Shown here: one piece after another, positions 1 through 6,608 of the stretch
Layout: each line of letters begins with the position of its first letter
How positions within the stretch are numbered: position 1 is the stretch's first letter
Assembly: GCA_030640325.1 (NCBI GenBank)
Contig: DAOWJM010000077.1
Location: forward strand, 1-11,406
Length of the DNA: 11,406 nucleotides
Direction: 5' to 3'
Origin: Dehalococcoidia bacterium
GTDB lineage: Bacteria; Chloroflexota; Dehalococcoidia; Dehalococcoidales; BS750m-G39
Notes under the pieces: model-generated
What the model was told of the DNA's origin: nothing
Databases searched by the model: none
Seen by the model: the letters and a program-made list of their open reading frames with translations, nothing else
Position numbers and translations under genes: made by a program

Positions 1-482
1 ATTTGCAACAGATTGCCCAATCTCTGGGAGCTTCGCCAGAAGAGGCTCAGGATAAGGTGTCTAGCCTGGTCACCGAGCTGGAGAAGGAGCGGAGACAAAA
101 TCTGGCTCTGGAGAGGGAATTGGCTAAGAGAATAGCCGAGTCTTTGCTAACTCAGGCTGAGGTTATTAATGGGGTAACCGTGCTAGTAGCCAGGGTGCCA
201 TCTTTGCCAATGCAGTCCTTGCGGGATATGAGTGATTTGCTCAGGGATAGGCTGAAAAGTGCCGTGGTAGTCCTGGGCACAGTCTATGAAGATAAACCTG
301 CTTTTATAGCCGCAGTAACCCCGGATTTAGTAGCCAGAGGCTATGATGCTAGACAAATAATGGCGAAGGTAAGTGATGTGGTTGGCGGTGGTGGAGGAGG
401 CAAACCAGGTTTAGCCGAGGGAGGCGGTAAGTATAAAGATAAATTAAACGAAGCCCTCAAGCTGGTGAAGAGCCTAATATAA
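1..482 (+). CDS. alaS: Alanine--tRNA ligase, C-terminal part (5'-truncated by window)
   Basis: This is the last ~160 residues of alanyl-tRNA synthetase, which charges tRNA-Ala in the cytoplasm. The reading frame is open from the window edge (first full codon at base 3), so the true start lies outside. A charged helical stretch (about residues 12-50 of the visible part), the usual linker coiled coil, leads into the C-terminal DHHA1-type domain. The diagnostic signature is the glycine-rich loop near the end, GGGGGG followed by KPGLAEGGG, then a short amphipathic C-terminal helix. The catalytic and editing domains are not in the window. The stop TAA (480-482) shares its last A with the ATG of ruvX, so the two genes are translationally coupled. 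An alaS-ruvX neighbourhood is common in bacteria. Identity is secure; nothing is odd in the visible part. Confidence 0.95.
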   Translation, partial: LQQIAQSLGASPEEAQDKVSSLVTELEKERRQNLALERELAKRIAESLLTQAEVINGVTVLVARVPSLPMQSLRDMSDLLRDRLKSAVVVLGTVYEDKPAFIAAVTPDLVARGYDARQIMAKVSDVVGGGGGGKPGLAEGGGKYKDKLNEALKLVKSLI

Positions 483-910
483 TGCGTAGCCTGGGACTTG
501 ATATTGGAGATAAGAGGATTGGGGTGGCTCTCAGCGACCCTGAAGGCATATTAGCCAGCCCACTTACTATTATCAATCGCAGGGACGAGAGCCTGGATAT
601 AGAGGCTATTACCGATATTGTCAGCCAGAAGCAAGTGGAGCAAATTGTTGTCGGTTTGCCCCGTTCTATGGATGGTAGCCTGGGCAAGCAGGCAGAGAAG
701 GTAAAAGAATTTGTCCGGAAGCTATGTAGCCATACTGAAGTTCCTGTAGAGTATCGGGACGAGCGCTTAACCACGGTATTGGCTGAACGCCTGATGCAGG
801 CGGCTGGTACCAAGAAAACCAGGAAAAAAGTCAGGCACGATGCCATGGCAGCGGCTCTCATCCTGCAAGGTTATCTAGACGAAAAACCCAACGCTGATAT
901 AATCCTTTAA
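482..910 (+). CDS. ruvX: Putative pre-16S rRNA nuclease / Holliday junction resolvase-like RuvX (YqgF)
   Basis: A 142-residue protein, the normal length for the YqgF/RuvX family: an RNase H-fold nuclease implicated in 16S rRNA 5'-end maturation and also named a Holliday junction resolvase-like protein. Family motifs are intact: the N-terminal GLDIGDKRIGVALSD with the metal-binding Asp at 7, VVGLPRSMDG around residues 56-65, DERLTT at 93-98 carrying the acidic Glu94, and the C-terminal HDAMAAALIL with Asp120. The ATG overlaps the alaS stop by one base (TAATG), so translation is probably by re-initiation. After the stop there are 38 bases before the annotated start of the next gene, with no terminator-like hairpin. 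Start and family are both well supported. Confidence 0.95.
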   Translation: MRSLGLDIGDKRIGVALSDPEGILASPLTIINRRDESLDIEAITDIVSQKQVEQIVVGLPRSMDGSLGKQAEKVKEFVRKLCSHTEVPVEYRDERLTTVLAERLMQAAGTKKTRKKVRHDAMAAALILQGYLDEKPNADIIL

Positions 911-948
911 TACAAATAGCCCGTATCATGGCACAATGTGGCAGATAA

Positions 949-2100
949 ATGGCACCCGCCAATGATTCTGGGGGAGAAGTGGACTTTAATCTCAGTGAAC
1001 AACAGAAGATGTTACAGAGGATGGCAAGGGAGTTTGCCACCAAGTCAGTCAAGCCGCTAGCGGCTGAAATTGACTCCAGCGGGCAGTTTCCCTTTGACTT
1101 AGCCATGGAAATGGCTAAAAGAGGATACCAGGGGCTGCCCTATCCTGCCCAATACGGAGGCAGTGAGGTTGGTTATACCAGTTATACTCTGGCGCTGGAG
1201 CAAATCTGCCAGGCATCAATGACCGTAGGTGCCATTATGGCAGTAAATACCGTCCCTGAGGAGGCAATATTTCGCTTTGGCAATGAGGAGCAGAAAAAGA
1301 CCCTCTTGGCTCCTCTAGCTCGAGGTGAGTTGCTTGGCGGAATTGCCTTTACTGAGGCCGAGACCGGCTCAGACCCGGAAACAATCGCTACTATTGCCAG
1401 GAAAAGCGGCGATGGCTATGTAATCACTGGGCAGAAGCACTTTGTCGCTCTTGCCCCCGCAGCCGATTTAGTTCTGGTCTTCGCCAAGCGTGAAGGAAAG
1501 GGGTTAAACGCTTTTATCATTGATACCTCCTCTTCAGGGTATAATGTCCGTGAGCCTTGTGAAACCATGGGGCTAAGGGGGTTAGGCACCTCGGTGGTAT
1601 ATCTCGACGACCTTTATGTACCTCAACAAAACCTGCTCGGAGAAGAAGGACAGGGCTTTGAAATCCTTCTTGAAGCCATAACCCTGGGGCGGTTGGGGGT
1701 AGCTGTAGAGGCAGTAGCCGTGGCCCAGGCGGCGTTAGAAATATCTATAGATTATGCCAAGCAGAGGAAAGCCCTGGGCAAACCGATTGCCAGACTACCC
1801 ACTATTCAATGGCATCTGGCTGAGATGGTGAGCAGGATAGAGGCTGGCAGGTGGCTGGTATACCGGACTGCCTTCCTCCGTGACCAGGGGTCGGATATCA
1901 AATATGAGTCTTCAGTAGCCAAGCTCTTTGCCTCTCAAATAGCGGTTGAGGTCACCCGGATGGCAATGCAGGTTCACGGCTCATATGGCACCATGAAGAC
2001 TATGGAAGTAGAACGGCTTTACCGGGATGCTAAAATGACTGAGATATATGTGGGTATCTCTGAAATACAGCGGAATCTTATTGCCAACCACTTAATTTGA
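949..2100 (+). CDS. Acyl-CoA dehydrogenase-like flavoprotein with atypical active site
   Basis: A 383-residue member of the acyl-CoA dehydrogenase (ACAD) superfamily of FAD enzymes. Domains run in order: an N-terminal helical domain, a middle beta domain with FTEAETGSD (134-142) and GQKHFVALA (161-169), then a C-terminal four-helix domain with YAKQRKALGK and RLYRDAK near the end. Aligned by eye to medium-chain ACAD, the catalytic-base site in IYEGT reads IYVGI, giving Val368. The alternative base site used by isovaleryl- and long-chain enzymes (helix G) is Gly247 in TLGRL. The Thr that contacts flavin in the usual WIT motif is Ala167. Ordinary alpha-beta dehydrogenation is therefore doubtful; it may be a non-dehydrogenating family member. 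Start is uncertain: ATG 949 has no clear ribosome site, while an in-frame GTG at 979, just after GGGGGAGAA, would give the family-typical N-terminus VDFNLSEQQ. It sits between ruvX and tgt, with no pathway partners in view. Confidence 0.85.
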   Translation: MAPANDSGGEVDFNLSEQQKMLQRMAREFATKSVKPLAAEIDSSGQFPFDLAMEMAKRGYQGLPYPAQYGGSEVGYTSYTLALEQICQASMTVGAIMAVNTVPEEAIFRFGNEEQKKTLLAPLARGELLGGIAFTEAETGSDPETIATIARKSGDGYVITGQKHFVALAPAADLVLVFAKREGKGLNAFIIDTSSSGYNVREPCETMGLRGLGTSVVYLDDLYVPQQNLLGEEGQGFEILLEAITLGRLGVAVEAVAVAQAALEISIDYAKQRKALGKPIARLPTIQWHLAEMVSRIEAGRWLVYRTAFLRDQGSDIKYESSVAKLFASQIAVEVTRMAMQVHGSYGTMKTMEVERLYRDAKMTEIYVGISEIQRNLIANHLI

Positions 2101-2108
2101 GGGGAGTC

Positions 2109-2131
2109 TTAGAGGGGCAAAGCCCCTCTAA
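2109..2131. repeat. Perfect palindrome, 10-bp stem with AAA loop
   Basis: TTAGAGGGGC (2109-2118), loop AAA, then the exact reverse complement (2122-2131), starting 8 bases after the acyl-CoA dehydrogenase stop. The stem is strong enough to fold in RNA or cruciform DNA. No T-run follows on either strand, so it is not a textbook intrinsic terminator. It may still stabilise the 3' end of the upstream transcript, or be a REP-like dispersed palindrome. Confidence 0.7.
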
Positions 2132-2142
2132 AGAAACTCTCT

Positions 2143-2171
2143 TCCCCTTCCCCTTATCAAGGGGAAGGGGA
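2143..2171. repeat. Perfect palindrome, 13-bp polypurine/polypyrimidine stem
   Basis: T-CCCC-TT-CCCC-TT (2143-2155), a 3-base loop ATC, then the exact complement ending at 2171. One arm is entirely pyrimidine and the other entirely purine. It lies 11 bases after the first palindrome and 14 bases before the tgt start; the purine-rich sequence continues into the tgt ribosome site. No downstream T-run is present. It resembles the short dispersed palindromes seen in many bacterial intergenic regions; copy number elsewhere cannot be judged from this window. Confidence 0.7.
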
Positions 2172-2173
2172 TA

Positions 2174-2180
2174 AAGGGGA
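2174..2180 (+). promoter_or_regulatory. Ribosome binding site deciding the TTG start of tgt
   Basis: AAGGGGA lies 5 bases before TTG 2186 and directly follows the right arm of the 2143-2171 palindrome. It supports the TTG start. Folding of the palindrome would leave this site single-stranded but only three bases from the stem, so the hairpin could affect ribosome access. Confidence 0.5.
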
Positions 2181-2185
2181 TAGGG

Positions 2186-3367
2186 TTGGTAAATAATCTT
2201 AATAGCTTCCATTTAATACAAACCTGCCCCCATAGCAAAGCCCGGGCTGGGGAACTCTTGACGCCGCACGGTGCAGTACCCACGCCGGTATTTCTACCCG
2301 TGGGTAGCCAGGGTGCAATTAAAACGCTGACCCCTGAAGAGGTTAAAGCTCTTGGGCTCGCTATGGTATTGGCTAACACCTACCATCTCTACCTCAGACC
2401 GGGCATCAGTGTAATTGAAAAGCTCGGAGGTTTACATAAGTTTATGGGCTGGGACCGGGCTATTCTCACTGACAGCGGTGGCTATCAGATATTTAGCCTG
2501 GCTCCGCTGCGCCAGGTAAGCGATGAAGGGGTTACATTCCGCTCTCATATTGATGGAAGTCAACATCATATTACCCCAGAGCTAATTATTCAGTTTCAGG
2601 AGACCCTTGGTGCTGATATTATTATGGCTCTAGATGAGTGCCCGGCATCTGATGACAGCTTGGAACAGGTAAACAGGGCAATGGAAAGAACCCATCGGTG
2701 GGCGGAGAGATGCCAGAAAGCTCAAAAACGCCGTGACCAGGCTCTATACGCTATTGTGCAGGGTGGCATCTTCCCTCAACTTCGGCGTCAATCGGTGGAA
2801 TACCTTACTTCATTAGAATTTCCCGGTTATGCTATTGGCGGCTTGAGCATTGGGGAACCTAAGAAGGTAACCCTAGCCATGATTGAAGAGACGGTGGCTT
2901 TGCTACCGGAGAATAAGCCGCGATACCTTATGGGGGTTGGCTCTCCGGAGGATATTATTGAGGCTGTAGCCAGAGGGATTGACATGTTTGATAGTGCCCT
3001 GCCTACCCGTGTCGCCCGAAACGGCGCCCTGTTTACCTGGCAGGGGAGGCGCAACATTGGAAATGCTGCCTATAGCCAGATGGAACAGCCTATTGTTCCC
3101 GGCTGCGATTGCTATGCCTGTCGTAATTTCTCAGCTGCTTATCTGCACCACCTATTCGGTTGCGATGAGCTATTAGCCTATAGATTAGCTACTATTCATA
3201 ACCTGAGCTTCATAACTAACTTAATGGCTAAAATAAGAGATGCCATTCAGGATGGCACCTTCCTCTCTTTCAAGGATAACTTCCTGTCAAATTACCAGCC
3301 CGCTGATGAGCAGATACGACTCAGCCAGAAGCAAAAGTGGCTGAAACGGCGCAACTTGAGCCCGTAG
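2186..3367 (+). CDS. tgt: tRNA-guanine(34) transglycosylase (queuine tRNA-ribosyltransferase)
   Basis: A 393-residue, full-length bacterial TGT. It exchanges guanine-34 in GUN anticodons (Asp, Asn, His, Tyr tRNAs) for the queuosine precursor preQ1. Visible motifs are FLPVGSQGAIK (36-46), TDSGGYQ (95-101) with Asp96 as the general acid/base site, GGLSIGE (218-224) for substrate recognition, and FDSALPTRVARNG (268-280) with the nucleophile Asp269. The structural zinc site C307-x-C309-x2-C312...H338 is complete. The start is a TTG supported by AAGGGGA five bases upstream; no better start exists before the conserved N-terminal region. No preQ1 synthesis genes are in view. A QueG-like protein is encoded 6 kb away, but it is shorter and not clearly the Q-pathway enzyme. 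The gene converges with the minus-strand operon, only 14 bases separating the two stops. Confidence 0.96.
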   Translation: MVNNLNSFHLIQTCPHSKARAGELLTPHGAVPTPVFLPVGSQGAIKTLTPEEVKALGLAMVLANTYHLYLRPGISVIEKLGGLHKFMGWDRAILTDSGGYQIFSLAPLRQVSDEGVTFRSHIDGSQHHITPELIIQFQETLGADIIMALDECPASDDSLEQVNRAMERTHRWAERCQKAQKRRDQALYAIVQGGIFPQLRRQSVEYLTSLEFPGYAIGGLSIGEPKKVTLAMIEETVALLPENKPRYLMGVGSPEDIIEAVARGIDMFDSALPTRVARNGALFTWQGRRNIGNAAYSQMEQPIVPGCDCYACRNFSAAYLHHLFGCDELLAYRLATIHNLSFITNLMAKIRDAIQDGTFLSFKDNFLSNYQPADEQIRLSQKQKWLKRRNLSP

Positions 3368-3381
3368 TTGATTAAACCCGG

Positions 3382-3615
3382 CTATATCTCCTCACCAACC
3401 GGGTCAACCCTCACCCCTCTGGAAATAGCCCAAGCAATTCCGGCTTCAATATCCTTCTCCGCACCCTCAAGTTCCAATTCTATCCAGCCTCTGTCCTCGG
3501 TGGCATCAGCCCGGTGGATATTGGTTGCCAGGTTGAACTGCTGACCAATTGTATAAATAATTGGCTCAGAGCTTACCTCTGGGCAATAGGTAAGCATTAC
3601 ATGCCGTTTTGCCAT
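3382..3615 (-). CDS. Stand-alone NIL-domain protein
   Basis: A 77-residue protein that is essentially a single NIL domain, the small ferredoxin-like alpha/beta fold first described at the C-terminus of the methionine importer ATPase MetN, where it binds methionine. It aligns along its length with the N-terminal 75 residues of the NIL-ferredoxin at 6609-7019: KRHVMLTY matches KRIVLHFP, EPIIYTIGQQFNLATNI matches RPIVCRLAKDYDLEFNI, and GVRVDPVGEEI matches GVRIQSLSQDVI. It lacks the iron-sulfur half. There is a single cysteine, Cys11. The ATG starts 2 bases after the flavoprotein stop, and a G-rich ribosome site lies inside the end of that gene, so the two are co-translated. It is the last gene of the operon. 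Ligand binding (a sulfur amino acid or precursor) is inference from the family. Confidence 0.82.
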   Translation of the reverse strand: MAKRHVMLTYCPEVSSEPIIYTIGQQFNLATNIHRADATEDRGWIELELEGAEKDIEAGIAWAISRGVRVDPVGEEI

Positions 3616-3617
3616 TT

Positions 3618-4601
3618 CTACCCCCTTTCCACCGGCATTCCTATTTTATATAGGCGCTGCCCGATGAGCCTTGCTTCATTGATAATACCCTCAATGCTCT
3701 CTCTTACAGTGGGTATTTCATGTATTAATCCTACTACCTGACCACAGGCAATGGCGGCATCATTAACATCACCGCTAATGTAGCTCCTTTTGCTTCTATC
3801 ACCGCTTATCATAGGCAGGAGCTGTTCCAGTGTAGCCCCTTTCTCTTCCATCTCCAGCACTCTTTGAGCAAAATCTGTCTTCATTACCCTGGCAGCGTTT
3901 TTGATGGAGCGCTCAATCATTAAGGTATCCGTTTCTCTGGCTTGTAGTAGCCACTGTACGATTTTGGGATGCAGGGGACATTCTTTGCTGACCATAAACC
4001 GAGTGCCCATAAGCACACCCTCAGCGCCTAGGGCTAAGGCAGCAACAAAGCCCCTGGCATCGGCAATACCTCCGCCGGCGATAACCGGGATGTTCACCGC
4101 ATCCACCGCCAGGGGGATAAGGACTAGAGAGGTTACATCATCCATACCTGGGTGCCCCGCCGCCTCAAAGCCAACAATCGTTACTGCATCCACGCCCAGT
4201 CGCTCCGCCGTTTTAACATTTTTTACCCTTGCCACCTTATGCATTACCTTCACCCCGGCATCCTTGAGTTGCTTGATATATGGCTTTGGGCTTCGCCCCG
4301 CGGTCTCAATTATATTTACCCCCTCTTCAATGGCAGCATCGATATACTCTTCGTAGTTTATCTGTTGCAAGGTTGGCAACAGGGTAATATTTACGGCAAA
4401 GGGTTTATCGGTCAGGCTCTTGGTCTTTTTAATCTCCTCTCGGAGTTCTCTGGCTGTGGGGAAGGTGAGCGCAGCAATAATGCCCAGGCCCCCGGCATTG
4501 GAAACCGCCGCTACCAGCTCAGCCCGCGATAGCCATAGCATTGCCCCCTGGATTATAGGATACTCTATACCGAACATTTCGGTAATCCTGGTTTTGAACA
4601 C
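3618..4601 (-). CDS. Nitronate monooxygenase / FabK-like FMN flavoprotein
   Basis: A 327-residue TIM-barrel flavoprotein of the nitronate monooxygenase (2-nitropropane dioxygenase) family, which also holds the enoyl-ACP reductase FabK. Motifs: YPIIQGAM (14-21) at the first strand, NAGGLG (35-40), FAVNITL (68-74), GFEAAGHPG (144-152) with the family's active-site His150, and the FMN-phosphate loops VIAGGGIAD (173-181) and GVLMGTRF (195-202). The start is GTG 4601, with AGGGG six bases upstream, and gives the standard N-terminus. It follows the lipoprotein gene by 64 bases, the widest gap in the operon, and is followed 2 bases later by the solo NIL gene. A strict anaerobe has little use for an oxygenase, so a reductase role, perhaps on a ligand presented by the NIL protein, is possible but unproven. 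The family assignment is firm; the substrate is unknown. Confidence 0.9.
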   Translation of the reverse strand: MFKTRITEMFGIEYPIIQGAMLWLSRAELVAAVSNAGGLGIIAALTFPTARELREEIKKTKSLTDKPFAVNITLLPTLQQINYEEYIDAAIEEGVNIIETAGRSPKPYIKQLKDAGVKVMHKVARVKNVKTAERLGVDAVTIVGFEAAGHPGMDDVTSLVLIPLAVDAVNIPVIAGGGIADARGFVAALALGAEGVLMGTRFMVSKECPLHPKIVQWLLQARETDTLMIERSIKNAARVMKTDFAQRVLEMEEKGATLEQLLPMISGDRSKRSYISGDVNDAAIACGQVVGLIHEIPTVRESIEGIINEARLIGQRLYKIGMPVERG

Positions 4602-4665
4602 GGCTAACCCCTATTCTACATAGACATTTGACAAATCTTTACCTACAGCTGGTGTATACTTTTAC

Positions 4666-5349
4666 CTAAAACGCACATGGCGCACAGGTCTCAACCATGA
4701 AAACTATGCTTTTAGTAGCTACACCACCCCTGCTATCAGACACTGTTACAGTAATAGTAACTTCGCCTCCCCGGAGAGGCGAAGTCCAGGTGACTACAGC
4801 GCCCTCTCCGGAGATACCACCCCCATCGGTTGACCACTCAAAGATTAGCTCATTGTCATCTGGGTCCGAAGCAATGCACTCAATTTCACAACTTTTGCCT
4901 TTCAAGATTTTATATCCCTCGGCTATTTCCTTCAGGTATCTATGTTCGGCGGTGACAATTAAGTCCTCAATAAGGGGAGGATGGTTAGGTGCTACTACAT
5001 CGATGGTTAGTTGTGTTGTCGCTTCGCCATCCCTACCATCGGTTACTTTAACTGCAATGGTATAAGCACCGGCGGCATCAGGCGCCACCCAGGTAACAAT
5101 AGAGCCTTCCCCAGAGATATTGCCACCCCCAGCTGACCAGGTATAGCTTAGCTCATCCTCATCTGGGTCTGAAGCAATACATTCAATTTGGCAGCTACCT
5201 GCTGGGGCAATCTGCTCTTCATTGGCGGTAAGGCTGGAGATGACTGGTGGTTGATTGGCTGGCACACAGCTGCCAATAAGAAGGGCGGCAACAACCAAGA
5301 TGATTAAACCGGCTAGCCACTTTGGCTGGCTGAAAATCGGTTTTATCAT
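4666..5349 (-). CDS. Exported lipoprotein with two Ig/PKD-like repeats and C-terminal CxxC
   Basis: A 227-residue predicted lipoprotein. The signal peptide is a basic N-terminus, a hydrophobic core (about 11-25) and the lipobox IGSC with Cys28. Two homologous beta-sandwich repeats follow: residues ~32-118 (from NQPPVI) and ~122-219 (from NHPPLI). Each carries a C-x3-C-I-A-S-D-P-D segment (Cys53/57 and Cys154/158) and a WS...SGEG..VTW block. Repeat 2 has a ~10-residue insertion at 135-150. The protein ends ETCAPCAF, a CxxC (Cys222/225) three residues from the terminus. The ATG overlaps the stop of the MauE/DoxX gene (ATGA), showing tight coupling. I infer an extracytoplasmic protein with disulfides or a redox-active tail working with the membrane protein. 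A purely structural or adhesive role cannot be excluded. Confidence 0.75.
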   Translation of the reverse strand: MIKPIFSQPKWLAGLIILVVAALLIGSCVPANQPPVISSLTANEEQIAPAGSCQIECIASDPDEDELSYTWSAGGGNISGEGSIVTWVAPDAAGAYTIAVKVTDGRDGEATTQLTIDVVAPNHPPLIEDLIVTAEHRYLKEIAEGYKILKGKSCEIECIASDPDDNELIFEWSTDGGGISGEGAVVTWTSPLRGGEVTITVTVSDSRGGVATKSIVFMVETCAPCAF

Positions 5350-5858
5350 TTATTCTCTCCCTTTTTACTTTTAGTAAACCACGATTGAAAACTTAAAAGG
5401 CCGCCTGGGTGAAACAGTAGTATGATTAAGGCTAAGCAAAGAAGCACAATATCCAGGCACAGGGCTTGCAATGGGGAAATGGCGCCGAAAAGCTCCTCCC
5501 ATATCCCAAAGCATTGGCCACAGTGGGGAAATTGCTCCATACCCTGGCTTAATGCCCAAGCATTGTTAACCATAAATCCAGCAATGAGCGGAAGGCTCAA
5601 AGCAGCTGCAATTCTGGGGAACACTCCCAGGAGCAAAAGCGCTCCCAAGATTACCTCCGCCCAGGGAAGGCAATAGCCAATAAGATAGGCTACGGTGGGT
5701 GTCCAGAAAGAGTTAAGGAGAGCATCAAGAAATTCAGTCTGCCCTGGCAGCTTACCAGAGCCAGCTACCAATAGCACCAGCCCCAGAAATACACATGGGA
5801 CTAAGGTTATCAACACCCTTTGCCATCTACTTTTTATCTGTTGTTCTATAACGCCCAT
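5346..5858 (-). CDS. MauE/DoxX-family membrane protein with CGQC motif
   Basis: A 170-residue, four-helix membrane protein: hydrophobic segments at about 15-34, 55-79, 83-102 and 128-149, the first preceded by basic residues and the tail (161-170) positively charged. GSGKL in the first helix region and the loop PHCGQCFG (111-118) are typical of the MauE/DoxX group. In MauE, the methylamine dehydrogenase accessory protein, a similar cysteine loop is thought to aid disulfide formation, so Cys113/Cys116 may be a thiol-redox pair at the membrane. The gene lies 18 bases after the UPF0280 gene and overlaps the lipoprotein gene by 4 bases. The ribosome site before the ATG is weak, suggesting translational coupling. 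The redox role is inferred from the family and the CxxC; no partner quinone site can be seen. Confidence 0.8.
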   Translation of the reverse strand: MGVIEQQIKSRWQRVLITLVPCVFLGLVLLVAGSGKLPGQTEFLDALLNSFWTPTVAYLIGYCLPWAEVILGALLLLGVFPRIAAALSLPLIAGFMVNNAWALSQGMEQFPHCGQCFGIWEELFGAISPLQALCLDIVLLCLALIILLFHPGGLLSFQSWFTKSKKGENK

Positions 5859-5876
5859 TGAGCTATCATCTGCGTA

Positions 5877-6605
5877 TTAGGCAGGAGTTCGACAGATTTT
5901 CACCTCACCCCACAGCCCCATTTTATCACCATGAATGATTATCACTCCCTTCAGCCCATCAATACCCTGGGCGAATTCAATTCCGCTGGGGATATCGCTG
6001 GGCTGGGTAATCAGGTTACCGATGGCAGTGGCGGCAGCATCTGCCAGAGCGGCTGATTTGGAAAGCACTATCACCGCATCGGCTTTCCCACGACTCAGAG
6101 AATGCCCCACTGTCCCCGAAGAGGTACAGATGCCCATCGGCGTATCCTGCCCGTTGATTTCCAGACCAATCTTGCCAGTTAAGGGCGATTTTCCAGCATA
6201 AATCCCTATCAGCCTTTCCCCAAAGCTCTTCAGATAGATATCACCCCCATTTTCTACAATAATCTCTGGGGAGGAGGCAAGAAGCTGGCTGCCAACAAAC
6301 TCAGCTATAGCCCCTGCCACTGAAGCCATAGGACCAATTCCCACCTTCCTTGCTGATTCTGCCATCTCGGTTACAATGTGCGGGGCATCATCTCCGATGG
6401 CGACCGGTTCCAGGGAGGTGAGAAATGATGGATGTCGCTCGATATACCCTTCCAACATGTCACGGTACTTCAATACCAGCTTAAGGGCTTTCCGCTTCAG
6501 GTTGGTTGAGGCACGGATATATAAATCTGTCTCCTTTACCACTACATTGAAAGAGACTAGGTCTTTATCTTTAACCCAGTGGCGATAGGTTCTCGGCTGA
6601 TACAT
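5877..6605 (-). CDS. UPF0280 (COG2122) ApbE-like protein, homocysteine pathway
   Basis: A 242-residue member of UPF0280/COG2122, distantly related to the ApbE flavin transferase fold. Conserved blocks are GPMASVAGAIAEFVG (91-105), IIVENGGDIYLK (115-126), GICTSSGTVGHSLSRGKAD (158-176) and ADAAATAIGN (188-197), which match the family across its whole length. In Methanosarcina a COG2122 gene was tied genetically to homocysteine formation together with COG1900 and a NIL-ferredoxin; both partners sit immediately upstream here. Its ATG is 3 bases after the NIL-ferredoxin stop. Cys160 lies in the TSSGT loop and is a candidate reactive residue, though that is only a guess. Exact biochemistry is unknown: it could be a flavin-related maturation factor or a sulfur-transfer component. 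The family call is strong. Confidence 0.9.
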   Translation of the reverse strand: MYQPRTYRHWVKDKDLVSFNVVVKETDLYIRASTNLKRKALKLVLKYRDMLEGYIERHPSFLTSLEPVAIGDDAPHIVTEMAESARKVGIGPMASVAGAIAEFVGSQLLASSPEIIVENGGDIYLKSFGERLIGIYAGKSPLTGKIGLEINGQDTPMGICTSSGTVGHSLSRGKADAVIVLSKSAALADAAATAIGNLITQPSDIPSGIEFAQGIDGLKGVIIIHGDKMGLWGEVKICRTPA

Positions 6606-6608
6606 GGA

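Noticed and set aside
2109..2171. The two palindromes as intrinsic terminators of the alaS-ruvX-ACAD unit
   Set aside because: The stems are strong, but no run of T follows on either strand; kept as palindromic repeats only.
3376..3404. ACCCGG ... CCGGGT as a bidirectional terminator between tgt and the minus-strand operon
   Set aside because: Only a 6-base stem with a 17-base loop, overlapping the NIL coding end, and no T-run on either strand.
4761..4784. Palindrome CTTCGCCTC-6-GAGGCGAAG inside the lipoprotein gene as an inserted repeat or terminator
   Set aside because: Lipoprotein repeats 1 and 2 have the same length here (VTWVAPDAAGAY versus VTWTSPLRGGEV), so nothing is inserted, and there is no T-run.
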